Shown here: piece after piece, positions 53,101-64,000 of the stretch
Layout: the number at the start of each line of letters is the position of its first letter
Position numbering within the stretch: position 1 is the stretch's first letter
Translations under genes and position numbers: made by a program
The notes under the pieces: model-generated
Database searches by the model: none
What the model was told of the DNA's origin: nothing
What the model saw: only the letters and a program-made list of their open reading frames with translations
Assembly: GCA_018398805.1 (NCBI GenBank)
Contig: JAGFBZ010000814.1
Location: 1,674,001-1,738,000, forward strand
Direction: 5' to 3'
Origin: Hirundichthys speculiger
Lineage: Eukaryota; Chordata; Actinopteri; Beloniformes; Exocoetidae
DNA length: 64,000 bases

Positions 53101-56078
53101 CCAACAGGCCAGTTGTAGTAGTATTTATTTATTTTTTCCTCCCCCTCAGGAAGACTGACCTCAACCAGCTTCCTGCAGTTGGCAGTAGAGGGTTTCTGTT
53201 CACTTTAAAGGTTGTTCCAGTTTTATATTCTAGCGTACATGCAGCTGTAGCCTTACTGGTTCTTCTACATTGGTTTGCTTTTGTTGCCTATTCTTTAGGA
53301 AGATGGAAGATGAGTATTTTCACCATCATAACAACCTTGGAAAATAAAAAAAAATGCTGATGAATAGTCTTGGATTCAAAAAATGGATCTGGCAAGATAA
53401 ATATATATTGTTTACTTCAGGTTTGGCTTTCATTTCATATTTATAGTTAATTCAGTATTTGAAAAATAAATTCTGGTGTTTTTTGTTTTCATATAATGCT
53501 GAAGTTTGTGCCTTTTTTTCTGAATGTGTTAAGTGTGTTGCTTTTTTTTCATCCATCATGACATTTGCATTAAAACTGTCATTCTGTGTATTTGTTTGAT
53601 GTCATAATGTTTTGTTTATCTTCAAGACTCTTTGAAACAATATAAAATTGTAAAACATCTGAAGTTTTTCCTTAGTCCTGAGAGGTGTCTCTTGAAAACC
53701 CAGTGCAAGTTACCACATTTTTCTTTCTATTACAGTCGTGTGGTTTTACCCTGTAGTGTTGAGGAGGTGAGTAATCCATATTTGTCTTATTTGTTATAAG
53801 GTTCCAAAAACGTATATTGTAAGCTATTAAATTTATTACTGGTTTATGTCTGGATTATTTTACTTGTGTGTCACAGAAGGGTGGGCCATAGGAATTTTAA
53901 CAAGCTTCTGGCTGCCATTTAGATACTTCTGGTTCATTTGACTGAGTTAGAAATCTTCCTAAAAAAGAGGGACACATCTATAATCTCTCCATCAATTTTT
54001 AAATCCATAACAGGAGATAAATGCCATCCCTCTATAATCAGAACATGCTGCACAACTTCTAACAGTAGCTTCTGTCCAGAGGTTTACAATTCCACGGGTG
54101 ATTATAAGATAAATTTGATAAATATTCTTGGTATTATTTGAGTTTACTTTTCCTGATTTTTTTTTTTCCATTGACCTAAGTCTTCCCAAGCCCAAAAAAT
54201 GGTGGACCAGTAGTCCTTTTGTAAAAGTTGTAAAATGAAGATTAAAGCAAAGAAAAAAAGTGAGCACTATTAGTGAAAATGGAAAACAAATGCCAATGTT
54301 CTTTTCGTGATTAAAATGCCATTTCTAATGGAGCACATGAGTTTGCTTCTCTTAAAGTATTCTTATTTGTGTTGCAGTATCAAGTTGGACAGCTGTTTTC
54401 TGTTGCTGAAGCAAGTAAAAATGAGACAGGTGGTGGTGAAGGCATTGAGGTACTCAAGAATGAGCCATATGAAAAAGATGGAGAGAAAGGACAGTATACA
54501 CACAAAATTTACCATCTAAAGAGGTATGTGTTTGCCCCTTTTTGAACCCCTTATTGTCCTCTAGTTAACTTAGTGTAATAGTAGAGTGCTACCAGGTGGT
54601 GGCAGTGTTGTGTCATCTGTGAGGCATTAAGTGTGGCTGAACTACTTCCTGCACAGCCTTTCCTTTAGTACCTCCTATGTGTCAAGCACCTTGTTATTGG
54701 TATTCTCCCATCCCACAGCAAAGTCCCAGGATTTGTCAAACTCTTAGCCCCTGAAGGCTCCCTGATATTCCATGAGAAAGCCTGGAATGCTTATCCCTAC
54801 TGCAGAACCAGTGAGTCCCCTTTTTGACATCAGTTCTCTTTGCTTCACCCAGAAAATCCACTAGCTCGCATTTAATACTTTTCTTTCTCTTATGAATTTT
54901 AGTTTGTTTCTTCTGTGTTTTTAATGTCTGTATGTGTGAGTATATTTATGTACATATTTCTCAGTCTCTTTTTTTCTTTTCTTTTTTTTCCCTGTCATGT
55001 CTAACCTTTATGCAGTTGTCACGGTATGTAGCCTTAAGTTATATAATCAATTGTTCAAATACTCATAACATATAACATTTAAAGGTGTTAAAGCTTCCTG
55101 TGCTCACTTAAACAGTGATTCTCCTTTTCACAGAATGAATACATGAAAGACAATTTCTTCATTAAAATTGAGACATGGCACAAACCAGACCTAGGAACAC
55201 AAGAAAATGTGTGTACTTCTTCATGAAATGAAACAAACGCCAAATATGTTTGACAAATTTTACACATGATTTGTTTGCCCTTGTAACAACTGTTCTTGTT
55301 TGTTTAGGTGCACAAACTAGATAGTTCCACATGGCAGAATGTCGCTGTGGTCCCTATTGACATTGCAGACAGAAGTCAAGTGTCCACTGCTGTAAGTAGA
55401 AAATCAGCTACGTTTCTGGTGCAAGACTTGAGTGTAGTTTGGTGCCTCTGTGTGGACAAGTGTGGCTATCACATCCAATCCCCAAAATCTAATGAGTGCT
55501 TTTTTTTTTTTTTTCCCCAAGGAAATTATGAGTAGAAGACCAGTAAATGACAACTGAATTATCAATAATTATATATTTATTTAAAATTCAGGTTTTATAG
55601 GTTTATATAGGTTTTCTTTTTATGCAGAAGCCTGGCATAAATTCTGAGAGCTGAGGACAGTGCCATCATGTCGATTCTTTTTGTTTGTTGGAGGGGGTTG
55701 TAAAGAAAGTGATGTTTCATTGATTTGAACTTTAAAAAAAAGGTTGGAAACAATTCATTTTTACAATAATTTATTCATTCCTGAAAGGACGTTATAGATT
55801 GCAGTAAGTTTCGTTATTTAGGTTTCTTCAGAGTCATTATAGATAGTTATAACTGTGGGTAGGAAGGATCTCTAGTAGTGGTCTGTGTTGCAGTGGTTCT
55901 GAACAAACATCTGTCTGAAGTTGAATCACTGGAGAAGATGATGTCCAGGATGCATTATGTATCCTTCTTTCCACAGTGAGCTCTATGGCTCCAAAACAGA
56001 GCCAGCCTTTGAAATGAAAATGAAATGAAAAATACTTTATTTATCCCATAAAGGGAAATTCAATGTAGTAAGGGCTCT

Positions 56079-56113
<35 letters not shown>

Positions 56114-58491
56114 AAAAAACAGACAGAAATAATAATAATAATATTTATCAGATTATTCAGTTTTGTTTTGTTTTTTTTTAAGTCACTGGCTCTAATGCTG
56201 CTCATCCAGTCTGAGACTGCAGATGAGATTGAACTCTCCATAACTGACTTATAGAAGATATGCAACCTCTTGCTGCAAACGCTGAAGGACCTAAGCTTCC
56301 TCAAAGCTTAGCTAAGCAAAGCTCCTAAAGTCTGCTCTGTCACAGTGTCAGTGTTGTCTCTAGTCCAGTCAGTTGTCCAAGTGAGCTCTGATGTATTTTA
56401 CTCCTCTACCACCTCCACTTCTTCTGTCATGATGGAAATAGTGTTTTGTTATTCCTGGTCCTCTTTAAATCCTCAATAATCTCCTCTGTCTTGTTCACAT
56501 TCAAGATAAGATGATTGTTCCAACACCGTGCCGCAAAGCCCTCCACCATTTCTCTGTACTCAGTCTCTTGTCCTTTACTGATACACCCCACGACTGCAGT
56601 CATCTGAGTATTTCTGCAGATGACTGAACTCCAGCTTATACTGGAAGTCTGAGGTCTACAGAGAGAAGAGAAATGTTGAGTGTACGGTCCCCTGTGATGC
56701 TCCTCTGCTGCTGACCACCTGGTCAGACACACATTCATTTAGTCTCACAAAATGTGGTCTGTTTGTCAGGTAGACAGAAATCCAAGTGATATTGGAGGCA
56801 TCCACCTGTGTCTTCTAGAGTTTATTACATAGTAAAGTAAGTTGAATTGTGTAAAATGCATTGGTGAAATCAAAGAACAGGATCTTCATGACCTGCTTTT
56901 GTCTAGATGACAGTGGGGTTTTTTTAAGCAGGTGTATGATGGCATCTTGAACTCCAACCCTGCAACAGTAAGCAAACTGCAGTGGGTTCTATAAGGTGGT
57001 TGTTTGCTTATTCAGGTGGATCAATGAAAGTCTCTGGGATTTTCATGAAGTGGGATGCTAGGGTAACAGGCCTATAGTCGTTAAGGGCAGATAGATGATA
57101 TTGTTTTGGTACTGAAACAAGGCTGAGGTTGAAGAAGTACTGTGGAATCCCACATAGCTGGTCCACACAGGCCTTCAGGACTCTGGGGCTGACACCATCT
57201 GGATCTCCAGCTTTGTTCCAGTTCAGTCTCTCCAGCTGCTTCTCCAGCTGCATCTTCAACTGACTGCTGGAGACAGACAGGCAGGAGAGGGAGATGGAAG
57301 GAACCCCAACATTTCTTGATTTATTGATGATGATGGAGCAGGAGCAAGGTCCATGACTGAGATGGGTGATGAGACAGTTGGGATGTGACAGGGAAGCTGT
57401 GGGTCAAGGGAGGGTGGGAGATCTGTTTGGCTGGGTGCTGAAGAGGAGGATGCTGAGCTTATCTTTAGGGGTGCACGATAGATAACAGGAAATTATGATG
57501 TAATTTCAATAAGTCCGATATCATGACAAATAGCCCCGATAACATATATTTATGTCAACATGGCAGTGCCTCGCTCCCACTGAAAACCCAAATAACCAGC
57601 AGTGAATGTTATGTTCAAATGACGTCGGCATAATCCGAAAAACAATTTCTCAATAAGGAAAATGAAGAATACCCCCTCATGCCAGAAAACAACTTGTAAT
57701 TTGCGGTATTCTCCCACATGTTACACACAAAAAATAGAAAAGGCTGAAAGAACGACTAGCAAACGAGGGAACGAAGGAAGTAACGGTACAACTTGAATGC
57801 AGCTGGCAGCACAGTGTACTGATAAAAATAAACATGGTGGTGATTGTATGGAACTTCTTTAAAGTTTCCGAAGAAGATGGTTCGCTGGTTATTTGTGACA
57901 AATGCTCCAAGCGAATTCCATGAGTAGGGAAAAATAGCACAAGCTTTAATACATCAAACTCGATTAGCCATCTGAAACGTAACCATCGCTTTTGAAAGTT
58001 TTGAAAATGTGCTAACGTGAGCTGACGCTATTGTGAGCAAGCCAGCAGCAGAGAATTCACGGGGACTTACACACCTCAGAAAACCAAGGCTTGATTGATA
58101 TATATCTGATTTATATCTGGGTAAAATTTCTGCCTCACCACAACCAAAACTTTATTTTTCTAACATTAAACTGCATTTAAATTGTTAAAGTAGAATAATT
58201 TAAATTTGTCTTTAAATACTGGATGCAGATTGAATTGCCATTTTCATTTTGTTGAAGCAAATATTTGCTGGGTCTTTAAAATATTTAAAAACACAGTTTA
58301 AAAGAAATTTGTTCTGCCAGTTGTTCAAAATCCAAAAATGCAGTCTACTGACTTAAACAGAAAAATTTAAGCCTTTCCACTTGAAAGAAACATTGAGCAA
58401 CTATAAGATTAATACCTGTTTGTCGTTTTCTTAATTTGTTGGCCAGTTATTTAAGACAAAATATAAACACATTTTTTTTCTTTTTCTTCTT

Positions 58492-58522
<31 letters not shown>

Positions 58523-61500
58523 CTGTATTTGAAAAAAACCACAGCAGCTTTATGTTTTTGGGTGCTGAAATAGTGTGTGTATGTAATGTTTACGTACAGA
58601 AATGAATGTAACTTTGTGCAATCCCTGAAATCTCTTTTGAAAGTATTGCACATTATTGCTGTTATTTGACATCCCATTGCCTCATTTCAGTGTGTTTGTC
58701 AGTGTGTATAATTAAATGTGCAACGATTTGACTGAGAAGCATTGGTTGCCATGTGTGTACATATTTGTTTGCTGTGGTTAGTTAACAAGGCAGACTTGCT
58801 TGCCTTGGTGGAGGAGTGTGTTGTATCTCAGGGCCCTATCAGCCCTCAGCCTCAGGCATGACTGCAGGGCCTGGGCCGTACCACCAGCACAGATGAGTTT
58901 GTTAGTGTAATTAAAGCTCGCAGTGCTGCATGCGCTGGAACCAGTCATACACACAGCATACTTGTGCTTTAACACGCACCCCTTTATTTGAGGCATAGCT
59001 CTTCTTTGAGTACCGCAGCACATCGATTCACAGACCTCATTAGTGCAGCACAGTGCATTGTTATAGTATTGGAGCTCTGAGCATTAAAACAGCCATATTA
59101 TTGTGTGTGTAAGGTAACAGTGTTTTTTTATATTTATATATAGCTATATATATTTATCGTGTATGTGTGTTTTGTTTTTTGTTTTTTCTTCCATTTCTTT
59201 CCACATGTTTGGCATCCTCCTCTTGGCCTACAGCCCTGAAAAAGAAGCTTTTAGCTGCAGGCAGATGATGATTTATTTAAAATTACTGGGCTCTTGAACT
59301 GTTCATAATTTGAAAGCCATTTCATTTATTTGTTTTAATATTTGCTTTTTCTCTTATGTTAGTTTGTAGTGTTGGTCATGCTTTAACTGTGTATGCTTTT
59401 GTATGCTTCTGTATATCTTGAGTTTTTCTCACTATGAGACCAAGGGCCCCCTGTGTAATGGTAGTGATTACTTTGTTGGAGTTATTTAGTCAGGAAATTG
59501 AATGAATGACATGTGTAGGAAAAAAGGAGTGCTGCTGTAGTTTGAATTCAAAACATGCAAAATTTAATGTACAAACAAACATTGTTTACACACATGCATT
59601 GGGTGGAAGTTAATTAAGTCGCATCATTGGATGTCACTGTTCCAGTATTTAAATACATGTAGTAGTATTTTTTTGTTCAATAATCTTTTTTCCTCTCCAA
59701 AGCCCTTTTCACATGGCAGTTGCATCATATAAGCACAAAAAGCCGAAATCCCTAAACTACCGTTGTCCCCTTCAGTAATTTAAACAGACTGAAAGGTGGC
59801 AGCTCAGCACTGCATAAATGTGGGATTACACACAACTAACCGCGTTTGCGGATTCAGATGGGTGGCAGCGGCGTTTTGGGTAGGAGTGGTGTGTCATGCC
59901 CTCCTAGCTCACCTTTCTACATGAACCTCATCTCCATTTTCACCTCTGTTGCTATATGCCAAAGCAAAACAGAAGTAGAGCAAAAATACCCTGCCAGTCT
60001 GCCTCAGGGTCGTTCATATAAAAAGCAAGGCATAGTAGCAGTGCAACAGTCCCGCCTGGAGAGTCCTTTTTGTAAGGGGCTTAAGTGTGAACTGAGCTCT
60101 GCTCTGGTCTTACAACATCACATTGCAGTAGTCTCTGGACTTTGACTGTTTTAATTTTTTCTTATTTGCAATTATATTTAGGTTTACCATAGTTAATTTA
60201 TGTAACTTTTTTTTATGTTTTCCTATACATTGTTTTGACTATATAAATTATCTCAATAGGACTACAAGCCAGATGAGGATCCTGCCAAGTTCAAGTCAGT
60301 GAAAACTGGGAGAGGACCTCTTGGGCCCACCTGGAAGGTAATACTCATGTGAACTATAGAAATGAAATGTCTAATTTTAATGTACAAATGTCATTTATGT
60401 ATTGGGAAACTAAGCAGAAAAAAAAAATTCTGCCACATTTGACACAGAATTTCTTTTGACTTGATAATTTGAATGTGGTTCAAGTAAGAGATTAATCGAT
60501 TAACTGGACTGGCTGAGTATTTAGCTCCAGCAGGATGTTTTACAAATGTTTGCATGTGACGACAATGCACTCTCTGCCATTCTCATCAAATTACACATTT
60601 TGCGGAAGCTACACACTGCACTAGACTACAAACCTGAAGCCAAAATGATGTCATTTTGTGTCAAGAATGTTTAGTTCAGTTTTCACCTCGCATGCTTTTC
60701 TACATCCACAAATGTCAGCTGAAGACATTAGCTGCAGTTAGTGACTTACAACAGTCTTCCTAAAGAAATCCAATCAAATTACTAATTAATATAGGAATTA
60801 GTACCACTGCTCAGCATGTTATCCTGGACCTGTTCTTCTTTGCTCTGTCTTTACACCCCAAAAATTGGGATTTCTTTTTAAATTTGGTTTGACATTGTGC
60901 AACCCTATTAAAAGTCACTAAATCAGTTTGAGGTGCATAATACCTCCTCTAAACATATGTACAGTGGTACCTCTATGTACGAAATTAATTGGTTCTGGAA
61001 GTAGTTTCGTAACCTGAAAATTCTGCAAGTAGAGACACGTTTTCCATGTAAATGCCCTAATTGGTTCCAAGCCCCCCAAAACTGGAACATAAATTTTTTA
61101 TAAATCATAAAAATGCATCAAAACATGTAACAAATACATGTTACCATTAGATTACTGCACAATTAACATAAAATGAGAGTTGTACATAAAAAAACAAAAA
61201 AAAAACAGAGTATAAAAATTATGTTAATTTACCTTTTAACTGCTGTCAACGTCACCTTTTGCCCTCTTTGGTTCACGTTCTCTCTCAGCGGTGGTTTTTG
61301 CCCGACGTTTTGTAAAGAACCGATCCAAGGATGTTTGCTTTTGTCGACTTTTAACAATTCTTTGAAAATGTGCAAGGCAAACATCATCAAAATGAGCGAT
61401 AGCCCGACTTGTGACCACTTTTTCTGGGTGATTCTTTTCTACAAATTCCGAAACTGCGTGGAATTTTCCTAAAATGTCGATGGGATGCCAGGAAGATGCT

Positions 61501-63665
61501 AGGCGATAGCCAGTGGCAGAGCAGCTACAAGTATGTTTACGTTCGGTAAACTCTGGGAGCTGCGTGTAGCAGCACGTACTGTATTTTTTCCTTTCGTATC
61601 CTGAAATTTCTTTCGTAACAAGAGGCAATATTTTCCCATTGAGATGTGTCGTAACCTGAAAATTCCATATGTAGAGACATTCGTAAGTAGAGGTACCACT
61701 GTATATATCTGACTAAATGTTGACAAAAAAGCTATTTGGTTTCTTGAAATCTGTTTAAAATGCTGATGACTTGCTTTACACTAGGGGGCATGTACTAAGA
61801 TAGCTTGGAATCAAATGCCTTCTTCAGTCCAGAATTTCATATGAATTGATATGAAATAGTGGGAATGTTTAGTATCCATCATAGGTAAACCTCAGTTTAG
61901 TGTTTAAATTTTTCTAAACAAGAACCAGACAATCGGCTGAGGAAAAACATTGGAGTGACATACAGAAAAGATAAGAGACAGACATTCACCAGTACCAACA
62001 GCATTCCCTGCAAATTCAAATTTGCACAGGCAAATGCTACTCTAAAGGCCATTTCATGGAGGCAATGCCTTTCCTCAGACTCCTTGAATGAAATAGAAAT
62101 TCCAAGACACCAGGTCAAATGAAGACTTCATTCAGAGCTGTGTGAGAGAGAGAGAGAGAGAGAGAGGTTGAAACATGGAGACAAAGATGGAAACACCATC
62201 AGTTTATAGACACTGATTCTAAATTTGACAAATGGAAGTTTTGAGTTCAGCCTGATGTAATTTTTTTTTAGCAAAGTTTTACTCATCAGTATAGAGTATC
62301 TAATTCAAAGAGAAACTTTCATGCATTTTTATTCTTTCCACTTTAAACCTTGCATCCTCACAAACGGGTCCTGCTTGCTCTTAGAGTACTGAGAATTTCT
62401 GTGCTGCAGTGGGGCCTTCAAAGTTCACCATGGGAAACTTTCCTCTACTGCAAGAATTTTAAGAGAACAAAGACAGCCAAACTGCTTTTAAAAAAAAAAA
62501 AAAAGTATGAATAAAGAGAAGCAACTTTTATTTTGTGTTTTTTAATTAGATCACTTTCCCGTCCGCTGTGGACACAGAGACTTTCAGAAAAGGTGGGGTG
62601 GTGGGGTGGGGGGTAGTGTGACAACAGAGGCACAATTTCTGCCGACTTCTCAGAGCAATAAAACTCTTGTCTATCTCTGCATGCACACATGCTTGCATAT
62701 CGGTACCCTTTGTATTTCTGAAAACTTCGGCTCCTTTGAGTGGGGCACAGAGAGGGAGAGAAGAAATGTCACCGTAAGTGTTTTGATGTAGAATCCGTTT
62801 CATGTGAAGTTCTCCTTTAGCGATGACAACTTTTCTAAACCCACTGCAAATTTAGAAATGTTTCTCATTTCCCTTCTCTCACACTCTTCCATGATCGCAG
62901 CATCAAACAGCAGTGGGATGAGGGTGATTGAGGCAGGTCTGTGGCATTTCTCTTGGAATGCCGAGCCAGAATGGAGTGATTAATTAAACAGGTGTTCTCA
63001 GAGGGAGAGTGTGTGTGTTCTGGGGGCGAGCAGGTCCTGGGTATTAATAATGTAGCCAGCTTTGCACTGCAACACCCTTATCGCATCATGAGCACCTTTT
63101 TATCTGCTTTCTGTGGCCACAAAGGGATGCCTGTCGGGAATGGTGTCGCTGTCAGGGCAGAGGCAGAGAAATGGTCCCTTCATCTGGAGTTTATCCACTT
63201 TGCTGTGCCCCAACCCCCTCCCTTCTTTTCTTCTTTTCTTCTGAGCGAGACAGCGTGCTAGCAGCAGAGGATGAATTTAGAAAGTGTGTTGTAGATTAGG
63301 GTACTTTTATCTGTGCACAGCACATCTTCATATAGATAATTATTTCAGCAAGCTCCATAACCAAAGCATTATGTATTAATGATTTTTAGCTTTGAAAACG
63401 GTACTCTCTTAGGTTCTTGCTGCTTTTTACAATTATCTTATTGAAAAGTTTCTGCTGGCTTATTTATTCTGATATAGTGCTGTGTTTTTTGTTTTGTTTT
63501 GATAAAGTGGTGGTGTAAGTCTTGGGTGTTCTTTTGCTGCTTCACTTCCAACAGAAAGAGCTAGTCAGTAAAACTGAATGCCCGAGGATGTGTGCCTACA
63601 AACTAGTCACCGTCAAGTTTAAGTGGTGGGGCCTGCAAACCAAAGTAGAGAACTTCATTCATGAG
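50177..63665 (+). CDS. pitpnb: pitpnb, phosphatidylinositol transfer protein beta (3' exons missing), 9 coding exons
   Basis: Joined exons: 50177-50196, 53736-53766, 54378-54523, 54719-54810, 55016-55023, 55134-55208, 55308-55391, 60260-60337, 63555-63665, giving residues 1-215 without a break. Class I PITPs move phosphatidylinositol and phosphatidylcholine between membranes; the beta form is found at Golgi/ER membranes. Key residues visible: Thr58 and Lys60 in QYTHKIY (inositol-phosphate contact), Cys94 in YPYCRT, and the membrane-docking Trp202-Trp203 in KFKWWGLQ. The numbering fits the beta form, which is one residue shorter than alpha here. Beta-like words: [40 protein letters not shown] few alpha-like positions occur ([26 protein letters not shown]), but the position next to ttc28 supports beta. 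The C-terminal lid (about 56 residues) lies beyond the window. Confidence 0.95.
50197..53735 (+). other. pitpnb intron 1, 3.5 kb
   Basis: The first 400 bases stay relatively CpG-rich. The rest is AT-rich with short homopolymer runs. I recognise no exon or transposon. Confidence 0.8.
53736..53766 (+). CDS. pitpnb: pitpnb coding exon 2
   Basis: The acceptor TACAG ends at 53735 and the donor GTGAGT starts at 53767; phases are 2 in and 0 out. It encodes [11 protein letters not shown] with the split Tyr. Confidence 0.94.
53767..54377 (+). other. pitpnb intron 2, 611 bp
   Basis: AT-rich; nothing recognised apart from the splice signals. Confidence 0.85.
54378..54523 (+). CDS. pitpnb: pitpnb coding exon 3
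   Basis: The acceptor TTGCAG ends at 54377 and the donor GTATGT starts at 54524; phases are 0 in and 2 out. It encodes 48 residues including [20 protein letters not shown] and [16 protein letters not shown], which holds the headgroup contacts Thr58 and Lys60. Confidence 0.96.
54719..54810 (+). CDS. pitpnb: pitpnb coding exon 4
   Basis: The acceptor CACAG ends at 54718 and the donor GTGAGT starts at 54811; phases are 2 in and 1 out. It encodes [20 protein letters not shown] then [10 protein letters not shown], including Cys94. Confidence 0.96.
55016..55023 (+). CDS. pitpnb: pitpnb coding exon 5, 8-nt microexon
   Basis: TTGTCACG lies between the acceptor TGCAG (ends 55015) and the donor GTATGT (starts 55024). 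With the A left over from exon 4 it gives Ile-Val-Thr, which is exactly what the beta family has between CRT and NEYMK. Without it the frame breaks, so the exon is required. Confidence 0.92.
55134..55208 (+). CDS. pitpnb: pitpnb coding exon 6
   Basis: The acceptor TCACAG ends at 55133 and the donor GTGTGT starts at 55209; phase 0 at both ends. It encodes [20 protein letters not shown] then GTQEN. Confidence 0.96.
55308..55391 (+). CDS. pitpnb: pitpnb coding exon 7
   Basis: The acceptor TTTAG ends at 55307 and the donor GTAAGT starts at 55392; phase 0 at both ends. It encodes [20 protein letters not shown] then DRSQVSTA. Confidence 0.95.
55840..57470 (-). mobile_element. non-LTR retrotransposon (L2/CR1-like LINE) relic, minus strand, with a nested insertion
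   Basis: Reading the minus strand from high to low coordinate: reverse-transcriptase words [19 protein letters not shown] and [12 protein letters not shown] (57259-57008), then [18 protein letters not shown] and [13 protein letters not shown] (56738-56427), then [17 protein letters not shown] and SSIRASDLK (56304-56170). Next comes a block with an A-run and an AATAAAGTATTTTTCATTTC tail (about 56010-56170), then the frame resumes with SKAGSV and ERRIHN (about 56020-55950). The YADD core is lost and stops are frequent. It is a dead copy with uncertain ends; the 57260-57470 part is weakly supported. Confidence 0.75.
57467..58480 (+). mobile_element. hAT transposon relic with BED-type zinc finger
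   Basis: The left end TAGGGGTGCACGATA looks like a hAT terminus. A frame from ATG 57834 encodes [20 protein letters not shown], a BED-finger start with Trp and the Cys pair CDKC, and stops at 57921-57923. Beyond the stop the same frame continues to SHLKRNH, supplying the His pair. The rest of the transposase is missing. The right end is not found, so the boundary at 58480 is approximate. Confidence 0.6.
58490..58521. repeat. T12-G20 homopolymer junction
   Basis: Twelve T pass directly into twenty G; a similar junction occurs at 63704-63757. Confidence 0.9.
60260..60337 (+). CDS. pitpnb: pitpnb coding exon 8
   Basis: The acceptor AATAG ends at 60259 and the donor GTAATA starts at 60338; phase 0 at both ends. 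It encodes [20 protein letters not shown] then LGPTWK. Confidence 0.96.
60338..63554 (+). other. pitpnb intron 8, 3.2 kb
   Basis: Holds the pogo/Tigger-like element at 60960-61703, (AG)n near 62144-62165, a G-rich run near 62592-62612, and a stretch at about 62880-63130 with the look of a conserved element (unverified). No exon seen. Confidence 0.8.
60960..61703 (-). mobile_element. pogo/Tigger-like DNA transposon, internally deleted, with transposase C-terminal remnant
   Basis: The left end CAGTGGTACCTCTA and the reverse complement of the right end agree over about 22 bases with two mismatches, each flanked by TA. A subterminal word CGTAACCTGAAAATTC recurs in direct orientation near both ends. 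A minus-strand frame (61628-61236) ends with [19 protein letters not shown] then [13 protein letters not shown], which resembles the C-terminus of fish pogo/Tigger transposases as I recall them. The DNA-binding and catalytic parts are absent. Confidence 0.75.
63555..63665 (+). CDS. pitpnb: pitpnb coding exon 9 (last in window)
   Basis: The acceptor AACAG ends at 63554 and the donor GTTAGT starts at 63666; phase 0 at both ends. It encodes [20 protein letters not shown] then [17 protein letters not shown] with the Trp pair 202-203. The following exons are outside the window. Confidence 0.96.
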
Positions 63666-64000
63666 GTTAGTTGCACACTTACACCATTGGACTTTACACA
63701 TCCTTTTTTTTTTTTTTTTTTTTTTTTGTTTTTTGGGGGGGGGGGGGGGGGGGGGGGTTATGCTTAGAATTTAGATTTGTGAAAGTAAGACTGTCCACTC
63801 TTAAATTTCTGACCTAAACTTGTGTTGTGAAATTTCAATATTGTTTTCGCTTTGGTTTGAAATGTGTTTCTCTTTGTCAAATGTTATATGTTTTGACACA
63901 ATCCAGTTTAGCGTGTTTACCACTGGTCTGCATATTTTGATGTAGTTCTTGCACAGGTTTTCAACACGCTTAAGACATTATTAGTGTGAAATTGGGTTTA
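63666..64000 (+). other. pitpnb intron 9, 5' part
   Basis: Contains the T-run to G-run junction at 63704-63757; the rest is AT-rich with no exon before the window ends. Confidence 0.85.
63704..63757. repeat. T-run to G23 homopolymer junction
   Basis: About 30 T with one G interruption pass into 23 G, starting 38 bases after the exon 9 donor of pitpnb. Confidence 0.9.

Larger units (their letters stand above)
55392..60259 (+). other. pitpnb intron 7, 4.9 kb, with LINE and hAT relics
   Basis: Holds the LINE relic at about 55840-57470, the hAT relic at about 57467-58480 and a T12-G20 junction at 58490-58521. A less AT-rich stretch at about 58800-59040 is of unknown nature. No exon was found in it. 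Confidence 0.8.

Noticed and set aside
50177..63665. pitpna instead of pitpnb
   Set aside because: Residue numbering (Thr58, Cys94, Trp202-203), the N-terminal words and the position next to ttc28 fit the beta form, despite some alpha-like residues.

Overview
The window is vertebrate nuclear DNA, most likely from a ray-finned (teleost) fish. It has GT-AG spliced genes with long AT-rich introns, fish-type interspersed repeats (Tc1/mariner, pogo/Tigger, piggyBac-like, hAT, an L2/CR1-like LINE, a tRNA-derived SINE) and long (TA)n tracts. No bacterial-style operon, CRISPR array, rRNA or tRNA gene is visible.

Two protein-coding genes lie head to tail on the + strand. The first is ttc28 (tetratricopeptide repeat protein 28). 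Its 5' exons are outside the window. Twenty coding exons from 9180 to 49098 encode about 2,183 residues ending in the family C-terminus [10 protein letters not shown]. Exons 1-5 carry an array of about 40-residue TPR repeats, exons 6-15 carry the CHAT region, and the last exon is a long Ser/Pro-rich tail. The second gene is pitpnb (phosphatidylinositol transfer protein beta). It starts at 50177, and nine coding exons to 63665 encode residues 1-215 of about 271; the remaining exons lie beyond the right edge. The ttc28-pitpnb order matches the neighbouring human genes as I remember them.

Layout: 1-9179 is a ttc28 intron. The TPR exons lie at 9180-9687, 22058-23506, 25184-25707 and 31073-31182. 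The CHAT region and linker exons lie at 34040-44811. The C-terminal exons lie at 46779-49098, followed by a 3' UTR with AATAAA at 49818. A (GATA)n microsatellite separates ttc28 from a TATA-less pitpnb promoter at about 49990-50176, which has a CCAAT box overlapping a palindromic CRE. The pitpnb introns that follow hold LINE, hAT and pogo/Tigger remnants.

Points of interest: two single-base frame breaks in otherwise well-conserved ttc28 exons, both an extra G in a GG pair and probably assembly errors; a CHAT domain that keeps its His motif but has lost the Cys motif; microexons of 24 nt (ttc28) and 8 nt (pitpnb); a transposon pile-up and a double palindrome in neighbouring ttc28 introns; and a nested insertion with a clear 5-bp target duplication. 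I see no wholly new gene system. The two proteins act separately, one probably as a large scaffold in cell division and the other in lipid transfer, and share only their position.
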